Origin: Niastella sp.
GTDB lineage: Bacteria > Bacteroidota > Bacteroidia > Chitinophagales > Chitinophagaceae
Direction: 5' to 3'
Assembly (NCBI GenBank): GCA_017744515.1
Contig: JAGIBF010000014.1
Span: 62,001 to 126,000, forward strand
DNA: 64,000 nucleotides
Position numbers and translations under genes: made by a program. Below are positions 26,001 through 32,676 of the stretch, one piece after another. Positions within the stretch are counted from its first letter, which is position 1; each line of letters begins with the position of its first letter. The notes under the pieces are model-generated. The model saw only the letters and a list, made by a program, of their open reading frames with translations, was not told the DNA's origin and made no database searches.

Positions 26001-27320
26001 ACACCGGGATTCTTTTACGGTGCAGCAGCAGGGCAATACTACCTGCCCAGGAGCCATAAATTCACCGAAGAGTGGGGGCCTTATGTAGAGCCGATCGGCA
26101 CGACTTATTACGTATTGATGGATGTAGGCAACGTATTATTATTCAATCCCGGCGATACCGCTTTGAAGCGCGAACTAAAAGAGGCTGCTGATAAACTGCT
26201 GGCCTGGATGGGCAAAGATGGACAATGGCAGGTAGCCTATGATCATATTACTCATCAGCCATTATTTGCCGAAGTAGAAGACCTGCGCCCTACATTCTAC
26301 GGATTAGTGATTGCCTATAAAATGTTGGGCGATAAAAAGTATTTGGAAGGAGCCGTAAAAGGCGCAGAATGGTACATTACCAATGCAGTTAACCGCGGAC
26401 GCTTTACAGGCGTGTGCGGCGATACGCGCTTTGCACCCGACTTCGCTACTGGCCAAAGCGCGCAGGCCCTGCTCGACTTGTATGACATCACTAAAAACCA
26501 GCGATACCTGCAGGCAGCTATTACTACAGCAAAGTTGTACACCACTTCTGTTTATACACATCCCATTCCCAACCGCACAGTGAAAACAGCAGGAGGTAAA
26601 GAACGGCAGGATTGGGAGATCAGCCAGGTGGGCCTGAGCTTTGAACATGGCGGAAGTATTGGCTCTGCAACGAAACACGGACCTATCTTATTAGCCAGCC
26701 ATGCGGGAATGTTCATTCGTATGTATTCCCTTACCCGCGATTCATTATTCCTCACGATGGCGCGCGCTGCCGCATTGGGTCGAGATGCATTTGTTGATCC
26801 TTCCACGAGTGTAGCCTCCTATTACTGGAATGTGATGAACAAAGGAGCCGGCCCCTATCCACACCATGCCTGGTGGCAGATAGGATGGATTACGGACTAC
26901 CTGTTGTCCGAAGCGAGCTTGCGCACTAATGGAAAAGTACAATTCCCACGTGGGTTCATCACACCTAAAGTAGGGCCGCACCAATCCTATGGTTTTGCAC
27001 CGGGCAATATCTATGGCGTCAAAGCTGAGCTGTTGTTGAAAGACGGTATGCTGGATGCCGGCACGCCTTACCTCGATTACTTTGGCGCTATCAACAAAAC
27101 ACAGAAAAAGCTATTCCTGCTCTTGCTGAATGACGATGACGCAACACTATCAACCACACTGAAAGTTGATTACAGCAAAGTATTGGACAACCAAACGATA
27201 CAACCCAAAACGGTTTGTGCCATCGACGCCAATGGCAAAAGAACACCACTGAACAGTACCAACAACTGGCAAACTGCCATACCTGCTTATGGGATACAAG
27301 TAATTGAGATCAGTTACTGA
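23031..27320 (+). CDS. Sodium/solute symporter fused to a large PUL catabolic-type domain
   Basis: One uninterrupted 1429-aa frame with two unrelated parts. Residues 1 to about 500 form a sodium:solute symporter (SSS) protein: GFLFVRTGRNLKSFFAGGEA, LSLFMSFFSAGTFVAWGS, AYTAVGGLWAVMVTDILQFV, GLILTGMYFSTSASANTALN. Two or three more hydrophobic segments follow a charged linker (AQRKEAALEATEEETREIRK); the last, VPVAALVSLIMMGLLLPQAE-ATAQ (about 560-583), looks like a former signal peptide. Residues about 585-1429 form a beta-rich region and an alpha/alpha-barrel-like domain homologous to the proteins at 27470 and 34544 (shared DYLLSEASLRTNGKVQFP-type motif). I infer a periplasmic enzyme tethered to the importer of its product. 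Catalytic residues and activity are not known. ATG overlaps the preceding stop. Confidence 0.85.
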   Translation: MNQTIDTTVIVVFSIFIMLIGFLFVRTGRNLKSFFAGGEAVPWFIGGLSLFMSFFSAGTFVAWGSIAYQHGWVAITIQWTMCIGGLITGFYLAPKWKATGNLTAAEFIRERLGVGVQKSYIYIFMLVSLLIKGSVLYSVAKLVSSSLGFPLVPVTVVLGLFMIAYTAVGGLWAVMVTDILQFVILTAAILIIMPLAFKAAGGVDHFLEQAPAGFFKLVNGEYTWGFILAFALYHIFYIGGNWTFVQRYTSVDKPKSASKVAYLFAALYIISPILWMLPPMIYKTINPSLSGLQTENAYLMICKHVLPAGLMGLILTGMYFSTSASANTALNVVSAVFTNDIYKGSINPRASDKKLMSVARISSWFFGLGMIGVALIVPRIGGIVEFTLSIGAITGGPLLAPPIWALFSKRLTGKATILITLISLSVNVIFKVILPHTISFKLDRATEMLVGVGLPFIMLALYELYAMAKNLGNEDYMQYQQRKAQRKEAALEATEEETREIRKQNKFGLQVIAFSLAFIAVLLFVLSLLTTSGADIVAGIAAVILVCSVIPYRAARKVKVPVAALVSLIMMGLLLPQAEATAQTVTGTKATLASPTLQLNWTKNNNGWQLQKLAVKKGTQWISLSGTSGEYTVLFSKQKPDTIPQPIYDAAGKQVIFPESHYRYTIPVWAEATTPVAMNTAGEAVRFYPGNAQSTNNELTFTQDTKEATINATWRMDSQYQGDILVTLTLIAKQDGYYSIASPSLAIVDNKEMTWGMVPGHFQGTAVEKNFVKAFAYGQGIPDKPVVSRERSASTLSPLISTKQGITFAVIPEPGTGRDPWENKNSTQTIWQLGLSLMNRQAQLTPTAWHPVLGQRGSFLKTGETTNFSFRYTVQPANWYTVYKHAVNDIYKLKDFLALKETKQSLTDRILSMHKYVVDDSTSKWRTMQYQGLTIGAQDYLGGVYGGDGDAIKNADYGAMWMLARITNDPVLKQTRLPYALNFKITQQDRTPGFFYGAAAGQYYLPRSHKFTEEWGPYVEPIGTTYYVLMDVGNVLLFNPGDTALKRELKEAADKLLAWMGKDGQWQVAYDHITHQPLFAEVEDLRPTFYGLVIAYKMLGDKKYLEGAVKGAEWYITNAVNRGRFTGVCGDTRFAPDFATGQSAQALLDLYDITKNQRYLQAAITTAKLYTTSVYTHPIPNRTVKTAGGKERQDWEISQVGLSFEHGGSIGSATKHGPILLASHAGMFIRMYSLTRDSLFLTMARAAALGRDAFVDPSTSVASYYWNVMNKGAGPYPHHAWWQIGWITDYLLSEASLRTNGKVQFPRGFITPKVGPHQSYGFAPGNIYGVKAELLLKDGMLDAGTPYLDYFGAINKTQKKLFLLLLNDDDATLSTTLKVDYSKVLDNQTIQPKTVCAIDANGKRTPLNSTNNWQTAIPAYGIQVIEISY

Positions 27321-27332
27321 GTTAAAAGTTTC

Positions 27333-27451
27333 CGGTGCCGTTAGACACCGAAGCTTTGTAGTCTTGAATTTGTGCGTTAGCCACAGCCCCTTTAGGGGCT
27401 ACAGCTTTGTAGCACCGGTTTTGTGTGTTGGCCTCGACCCCTTTAGGGGTC
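27333..27451. repeat. Type-C hairpin repeats (three tandem stems)
   Basis: Three stem-loops in a row: CGGTGCCGTTAGACACCG (27333-27350), GCCCCTTTAGGGGC (27386-27399) and GACCCCTTTAGGGGTC (27436-27451). The first two are followed by the shared tail ACAGCTTTGTAG or AAGCTTTGTAG. The family recurs at 43746-43810. They fill the gap between the fusion gene and its homologue. Confidence 0.85.
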
Positions 27452-27469
27452 ACCTTCCAAACGAAGAAT

Positions 27470-30400
27470 ATGAAAACTTCTCATAAATATTCATTGACCG
27501 TCATCTTGACCATAATGGTTGGCCTCATTGCCCGTGCCCAAACCAATTACCTTCTCGAAGCCGAAGACTTCCAGTTCAAAGGAGGCTGGACCATCGAGCA
27601 GGAGGGAGGCAAAGGCTTCCTGAACAACCAGATACTGCGCGTACTATCCACTAAAACAAAAGCGGTGGACGCACTCACGGTGATGGCGGTAAAACAGGCA
27701 GGCACTTACGCCGTATGGGTGCGTGCTACCGATTTTCCCAACGATCGTCCCGGCACACGCCTATTTCGTCTCCTGGTTAATGAGCAACCCATGGAAGAAG
27801 CAGGTAAACATGGCAAGCCCGGCTTGTATTGGGAAAAAGTAGGACAAGTTTCCCTGCCTGCGGGAGATGCGATCATGCGCCTCAACGACAGCCGCGGCAA
27901 CTTTGGCCGCTGCGATGCTATTATATTATCATCAGTTGCCGACTTCGATCCCAATACACAAGCCCTTACAACGCTGGTGAGTTATCGCGTAAAACCCATT
28001 ATTCAGCAGGCAACACCAGTAAAATATCCGGTACTGCCACAGATACACACAGATCCAAAAACCACGCCGGCAGCTTCCATTGTTAACGACCAGGTACAAC
28101 TTCGCTTTGTACCAGTTACGGGTAATAACGAAAAAAGACTGGCTGCTAAAACAGCGATCAGACAACAAGGCAGTTGGAGGAGCATGAACGATCAGCTGGA
28201 AGACCATAAAGTATACATCATTCGAGCCGACAATCCCCAACTGGGCTTTGGCAACTTCTTTCCTTCCTGGAATGGCTCTGTAGGGCTCACTTCCTTTACC
28301 AACAATGGTAAGACCTACAGCATACTGGAAACAGATAATACCTTGAATCCCTTTTTATCTGGCCAGCTCACAGAAGCGATCCCCGTTGCAGCAAAACAAA
28401 TAAACAAGCAAACGATAGAAGTAGATTATGCAGTGGGAGGAGAGCAGGTGTTGAAAGGGTGGTGGAGTTTGGCGCCGGGCGCACGTCACATCACAGTGAA
28501 GCTGCAGTTCAAACCTTCCGTAAATGGTTATTACAGCATGGGTCTGGCTGCCTTTCAAAGCATGGCCGCAGATAGTGTAACGAATATCCAGTTACCACCT
28601 ATGTTTCAGTACAGGCGCCTGTCTCCACAACCTATTTTGGTACCGTCAGGTATGATGCCCCAGCCAATGGCGATTGCCGAAACCAAAACAGGCAATGGTT
28701 TGTTTAGCACCTTTGTCAGCAGTGTTGCGCCTGCCTTCAAAGCATCCGATTGGGGTAGTGCATATGGCAGTCCTTTCGGCTTCAGTATCAAAAATGAGGT
28801 CAATAGGGTACAGCCAGTTGCCTTTGCGCCGGTGATGGGATTGGATGATTCGAAACTCACAGCCGGACAAACAATACAACGGGAGTTTGTGATCGGCGCT
28901 ATGGCCGGGGGATGGAATGAAGTGTTGGAATACGTATCAGACAGCATTTATAAAGTAAAAGACTATCGCACACAACACACGGCCTCACTCACAGACGCCG
29001 CCTTCAATATGATCGACCTGATGAAGAATGATTCCGCATCAGGTTGGGACACACAACTCAAAGGCTTTTACGATATCGAGGCCAATCCGGCTGTTGTGCC
29101 TACAGTGGTACATGCATCCCCGCTTACCATTATCTCCGCTGCTGTGTTGGGTCGCGATGAAGACTTCTATATTAGCCGTGCATTGCCTACGATCGAATAT
29201 ACGTTGTCACGCAGCGGATTTCGTTGGGCAAAAGCGGTATCAGGAACGCCCTTCAATAGCGATAAAAAGTCTTTACAATTGAGCCCCTTCGGTTCTCAGT
29301 TCACCACCAACTACTTCGAAGGATTGTACCAGCTGCTCGGCGCAGCCAATCCCTGGCTGAAAGATATTGCTTTGCCCGAAGGTAAAGTACGTCCGGCAAG
29401 AGGATACTCTGTAGATGTACCAGCCTGGACACAGGAGCTGGCAGCCTGGCGCCTCACCAAAGAAGACAAATGGTTGGCCGCTGCCAAAGCCGGTGCCGAT
29501 CAATACCTCGCTACACAGGTATACGGCAACCTCACCAAACCTTTATCGAGATTGCCTTTCTACAATGCAGCCTTCTATGCTTATTGGTGGGACCTCACCG
29601 ATCTGTATGAAGTAACGAAAGACAAACGCTATCTGCAGGCGGCCGATATTTCTGCTTACCACACCTTGATAGGCATTCGTTCCTACCCACAGGTAAAAGA
29701 CACTTTACAAACCATTCATCCCGGTAATGAGTTTGAAGGCAATACCACTATGTGGTGGAAAGGCGATAAAAAATACCGGCTTGGTTTCCCGCGTGTAAAA
29801 GGAGATGCACCGGAGAAACAAGTACCACAAGGACTGGTATCACCGGTGGGATTGGGTTTTGAACAGCCATTCACTTACTTCGATGTGGCCAAAACAGTAA
29901 GACCGGTATTCATGTCCAGCTGGGCGCCCCACTTACTGAGGCTCCATCAATATGGCCACAAAAAGATATTTGAGACCTACGCACGCAATGCAGTGATTGG
30001 CCGCTTTACCAACTATCCCGGATACTATGCAACAGGCTTCACTGATATTACTTTGAGACCTGACTTCCCTTACAAAGGGCCTGATGTAAGTTCTATCTAT
30101 TACCACCACATACCACCCCACTTATCCTTCACCCTCGATTATGTGGTGACAGAAGCCATCGATCGCTCCAATGAGAAAGTACAATTCCCCTACGGCAAGC
30201 AGGATGGATTTGTGTGGTTCAACAACCGGGTTTTTGGAGCTGGTAAAGGACAGGTGTTCGATGATGCTGCAGTAAGTCTGTGGATGAAGAAAGGACTGAT
30301 CACGATCGATAAACCCGAAGTGAATTATGTAACCGCTATATCCGATAACCGTTTCTGGATACTGTTGAGCAGTGAAGCACAGGCGGCTGTGCAAGTAAAT

Positions 30401-30874
30401 ATAACTATGGGACAGGAAGTACCTGTAGCTGATGCCGGCACAATTACCATATACAATGCTGCAAACAATAAAAAAGAAACAGCAGCTGTAAAGAACAAGC
30501 AGGTTACAGTATCGCTGCCGGCAAAAGGTTTTAAAGCCCTGTCATTCCCGTTGACAGCAAAACAGGAAGTAGCCACGCCATCCCCCGTAGCCAACGGCAT
30601 GAAGGTGATCGACATGGGTGCACCCTTTGGCAAATGCTATGTATTCAGGATACGCAGCCCCTTTGGTTGGGATTCCTTTTATGGTTACCTGGAAGCAGCG
30701 CCCACAGAGGGCATTGCCATCACAGCTACCCTGAATGGCAAAACAGTAACAAAAGATACATACCCCTACGAATGGTCATTCTATAAAATAGCTGCCAACC
30801 AGCTGGCCAAAACTGTACTACAGTTAAAAACCGCTGATGGCAAAACCAAAGAAACAACCATCGAATTTGAGTAA
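27470..30874 (+). CDS. PUL catabolic-type protein, homologue B of the fusion domain
   Basis: Secreted protein, 1134 aa from the ATG at 27470, which opens the signal peptide MKTSHKYSLTVILTIMVGLI-ARA; an upstream ATG at 27425 lies in a repeat. Residues about 25-165 form a CBM-like beta-sandwich (YLLEAEDFQFKGGWTIEQEG, GTYAVWVRATDFPND). Then comes a beta-rich region (about 200-470) and an alpha/alpha-barrel-like region (about 480-950) with hairpin repeats such as YWWDLTDLYEVTKDKRYLQA. It shares IYKVKDYR...SLTDAAFNM, YARNAVIGRF and DYVVTEAIDRSNEKVQFP with the fusion protein at 23031 and the protein at 34544. The architecture suggests a lyase or glycoside hydrolase, but I do not recognise a characterised family with confidence. 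A C-terminal beta domain follows. Confidence 0.8.
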   Translation: MKTSHKYSLTVILTIMVGLIARAQTNYLLEAEDFQFKGGWTIEQEGGKGFLNNQILRVLSTKTKAVDALTVMAVKQAGTYAVWVRATDFPNDRPGTRLFRLLVNEQPMEEAGKHGKPGLYWEKVGQVSLPAGDAIMRLNDSRGNFGRCDAIILSSVADFDPNTQALTTLVSYRVKPIIQQATPVKYPVLPQIHTDPKTTPAASIVNDQVQLRFVPVTGNNEKRLAAKTAIRQQGSWRSMNDQLEDHKVYIIRADNPQLGFGNFFPSWNGSVGLTSFTNNGKTYSILETDNTLNPFLSGQLTEAIPVAAKQINKQTIEVDYAVGGEQVLKGWWSLAPGARHITVKLQFKPSVNGYYSMGLAAFQSMAADSVTNIQLPPMFQYRRLSPQPILVPSGMMPQPMAIAETKTGNGLFSTFVSSVAPAFKASDWGSAYGSPFGFSIKNEVNRVQPVAFAPVMGLDDSKLTAGQTIQREFVIGAMAGGWNEVLEYVSDSIYKVKDYRTQHTASLTDAAFNMIDLMKNDSASGWDTQLKGFYDIEANPAVVPTVVHASPLTIISAAVLGRDEDFYISRALPTIEYTLSRSGFRWAKAVSGTPFNSDKKSLQLSPFGSQFTTNYFEGLYQLLGAANPWLKDIALPEGKVRPARGYSVDVPAWTQELAAWRLTKEDKWLAAAKAGADQYLATQVYGNLTKPLSRLPFYNAAFYAYWWDLTDLYEVTKDKRYLQAADISAYHTLIGIRSYPQVKDTLQTIHPGNEFEGNTTMWWKGDKKYRLGFPRVKGDAPEKQVPQGLVSPVGLGFEQPFTYFDVAKTVRPVFMSSWAPHLLRLHQYGHKKIFETYARNAVIGRFTNYPGYYATGFTDITLRPDFPYKGPDVSSIYYHHIPPHLSFTLDYVVTEAIDRSNEKVQFPYGKQDGFVWFNNRVFGAGKGQVFDDAAVSLWMKKGLITIDKPEVNYVTAISDNRFWILLSSEAQAAVQVNITMGQEVPVADAGTITIYNAANNKKETAAVKNKQVTVSLPAKGFKALSFPLTAKQEVATPSPVANGMKVIDMGAPFGKCYVFRIRSPFGWDSFYGYLEAAPTEGIAITATLNGKTVTKDTYPYEWSFYKIAANQLAKTVLQLKTADGKTKETTIEFE

Positions 30875-30880
30875 GATATC

Positions 30881-30949
30881 TGTCACCCTAAACTTTTGTC
30901 AGGCTGAGCCTGTCGAAGCCCAATGTCACCCTGAGCTTGTCGAAGGGTA
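30881..30949. repeat. Type-A dispersed repeats
   Basis: TGTCACCCTAAACTTTTGTC, then AGGCTGAGCCTGTCGAAGCC and a canonical TGTCACCCTGAGCTTGTCGA-AGGG fill the gap between homologue B and the SGNH gene. The middle copy again shows compensatory stem bases (GGCT/AGCC). Confidence 0.85.
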
Positions 30950-30970
30950 CGAAACTAAACAACATTGACT

Positions 30971-32398
30971 ATGCGTAGTTGTCCATATATCTTTACGCTC
31001 CTGTTACTATCCACCGTTGCTTTCTCCCAAAACAACTGGACAGGAGATTCCTATGAAGAAAGGATCAGAGCGGCCTCACAGGGAGGAGCTTCACCCTTAT
31101 TCTTCGATCCTGCTGCTGCCGACATACCCGTCATCAAGCCACTTGATTTTGACAATACCCGGGAATGTACGGTGCGTGATGGACTGCCCAACTTCTTTCG
31201 CAAGGCCAAAGCTGGCAAGCCGGTTACTATAGGTTATATAGGAGGTAGCATTACCCAGGCCATCTATGGCTACCGTACACGGTCAGCCAGGTACATACAA
31301 TCCCTCTACCCGGCAGTTCCAATGAAAGCCATCAATGCCGGCATATCGGGCACAGGTACCGACCTGGGCGCCTGCCGTGTTCAGGAACAACTACTCCAAT
31401 ACCATCCTGACTTGATCTTTGTTGAATTCGCCGTTAATGGCGCTTACCGCGAAGGAATGGAAGGCATTATCAGACAAATATGGAAGTACGATCCATCCAT
31501 CGACATTTGCCTCCTTTACACGATACACCATGAACAACATGCTATATATACATCCGGTAAAGTGCCGGACAATATCCGCGGCCTGGAAGAAATAGCCAGC
31601 TACTATGGCATTCCCTCCATTCACCTTGGAATACAACCTGCCTTGCTGGTACAGGAAGAAAAGCTGGTGTGGAGATCCGATCAAAAAAGCATTCCCGGTA
31701 AAATAGTTTTTTCCAACGATGGAGCACACCCCCTGCCCGAAGGCGGCGACCTATACGCCGGCGCCATTGCCAGGAGTATGCTGACCCTGCAAAAAGCAGA
31801 CGGCTCCCGCAAGCACACTTTACCAACCGCACTCCTGAATGGTAATTGGGACGATGCCCACATGCTCGCACCCACAGAACTGGCTACATTCAGCAAAGGC
31901 TGGAGCCGTATCAACCCCACTGACAGTATTAACCTGAAACAGTTTGCCCCTTGGTTCCCGTATATCATGAAAGCGGAGAGACCTGGCGAATCCTTCACCT
32001 TCAGGTTCAAAGGCAATATGTTTGGCTTTTTCGATATCGGCGGACCTGAAGTAGGTCAACTTAGCATAGAACTGGATGGACAGCCGGTAAAACTGACCCC
32101 GGTGCTACCAGGTACGCGCATCGCCAGTATTACCAATGCAGCAGGCATGGAACTGGTGAACAGGTTCAACAGCAATTGCAACAACCGTTACCGCGGTCAA
32201 TTTGAATGCATTAGCGTACCGCAGGGCGAACATGTGGTTACCATTACCCTGTCGCCCCAAAAGGCCGACAAAGCCGCCATCCTCGGCCCTCAACAACTGG
32301 CCGACATCACCGCCAATCCCGCCAAATACGACAGAACAGTCCTGTACATTGGCAAAATCCTGATCCGCGGCGAAATCATAAAGGAGGTCAGGAGGTGA
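30971..32398 (+). CDS. SGNH/GDSL-family hydrolase with C-terminal beta domain (probable carbohydrate esterase)
   Basis: Exported esterase-type enzyme, 475 aa, with signal peptide MRSCPYIFTLLLLSTVAFS. The SGNH blocks are visible: nucleophile Ser93 in GYIGGSITQ, a Gly block INAGISGTGT (about 121-130), Asn156 in VEFAVNG, and the Asp250/His253 pair in SNDGAHP. A C-terminal beta-sandwich (about 300-470) carries GESFTFRFKGNMFGFFDIGG. Such enzymes usually remove acetyl or other acyl groups from plant or microbial polysaccharides. It is the last gene before the second PUL promoter. I chose the ATG at 30971 because the frame before it (TTG at 30965) adds nothing recognisable. Confidence 0.88.
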   Translation: MRSCPYIFTLLLLSTVAFSQNNWTGDSYEERIRAASQGGASPLFFDPAAADIPVIKPLDFDNTRECTVRDGLPNFFRKAKAGKPVTIGYIGGSITQAIYGYRTRSARYIQSLYPAVPMKAINAGISGTGTDLGACRVQEQLLQYHPDLIFVEFAVNGAYREGMEGIIRQIWKYDPSIDICLLYTIHHEQHAIYTSGKVPDNIRGLEEIASYYGIPSIHLGIQPALLVQEEKLVWRSDQKSIPGKIVFSNDGAHPLPEGGDLYAGAIARSMLTLQKADGSRKHTLPTALLNGNWDDAHMLAPTELATFSKGWSRINPTDSINLKQFAPWFPYIMKAERPGESFTFRFKGNMFGFFDIGGPEVGQLSIELDGQPVKLTPVLPGTRIASITNAAGMELVNRFNSNCNNRYRGQFECISVPQGEHVVTITLSPQKADKAAILGPQQLADITANPAKYDRTVLYIGKILIRGEIIKEVRR

Positions 32399-32467
32399 CA
32401 CCTTTCCTTGGCGAAACAAAAGAAGGTGTCACTTCTCCTCCAGTGAGTTGGCGAGCAAACGGAATTG

Positions 32468-32524
32468 CCCGGCCCTGAAGGGCCGGGAACACCAAAGAAC
32501 AATATCTATCTGGGCTTTAGCCCA
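32468..32524. repeat. Type-D double hairpin (possible terminator of the first PUL operon)
   Basis: A perfect stem-loop (32468-32487, CCCGGCCCT...AGGGCCGGG) is followed by TGGGCTTTAGCCCA (32511-32524), the same order as at 15946-15999. It lies 70 nt after the SGNH stop and before the paired operator, so it may separate the two transcripts. A run of eight G (32533-32540) follows. Confidence 0.6.
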
Positions 32525-32584
32525 ATGGAAAAGGGGGGGGTAAAAAGTGCTTACCGCCTCAACGCCTTTCCGGCCATAGCTCTT

Positions 32585-32615
32585 GGGAACATTCCCGCAA
32601 ATTGGGAACATTCCC
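32585..32615. promoter_or_regulatory. Paired operator: two GGGAACATTCCC palindromes, 19 bp apart
   Basis: Copies at 32585-32596 and 32604-32615, separated by GCAAATT. Each is the exact reverse complement of the element before susC. The spacing is the same, and the pair ends 23 nt before the promoter TTG at 32639. It marks the GH97-homologue C-GH2-FAD operon as co-regulated with susC. Confidence 0.8.
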
Positions 32616-32638
32616 ACGCTTTTTAGAAACGAAAAGCC

Positions 32639-32670
32639 TTGATCATAGCTGGTACAGGGCGTTAAATTTG
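32639..32670 (+). promoter_or_regulatory. Candidate Bacteroidota promoter for the GH97 operon
   Basis: TTG (32639-32641), a 21-nt spacer and TAAATTTG (32663-32670), a perfect TAnnTTTG -7 element. The first ATG is only 6 nt after it (32677) and a second in-frame ATG lies at 32686, so the message is leaderless or nearly so, or uses the second ATG. Confidence 0.65.
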
Positions 32671-32676
32671 AGGCTG

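Noticed and set aside
23031-27320. Two separate genes, with the second starting at an internal ATG near 24738
   Set aside because: The frame is continuous, the internal ATGs lie inside the hydrophobic segment, and no intergenic sequence or stop separates the parts. An additional internal start cannot be excluded but is not needed.
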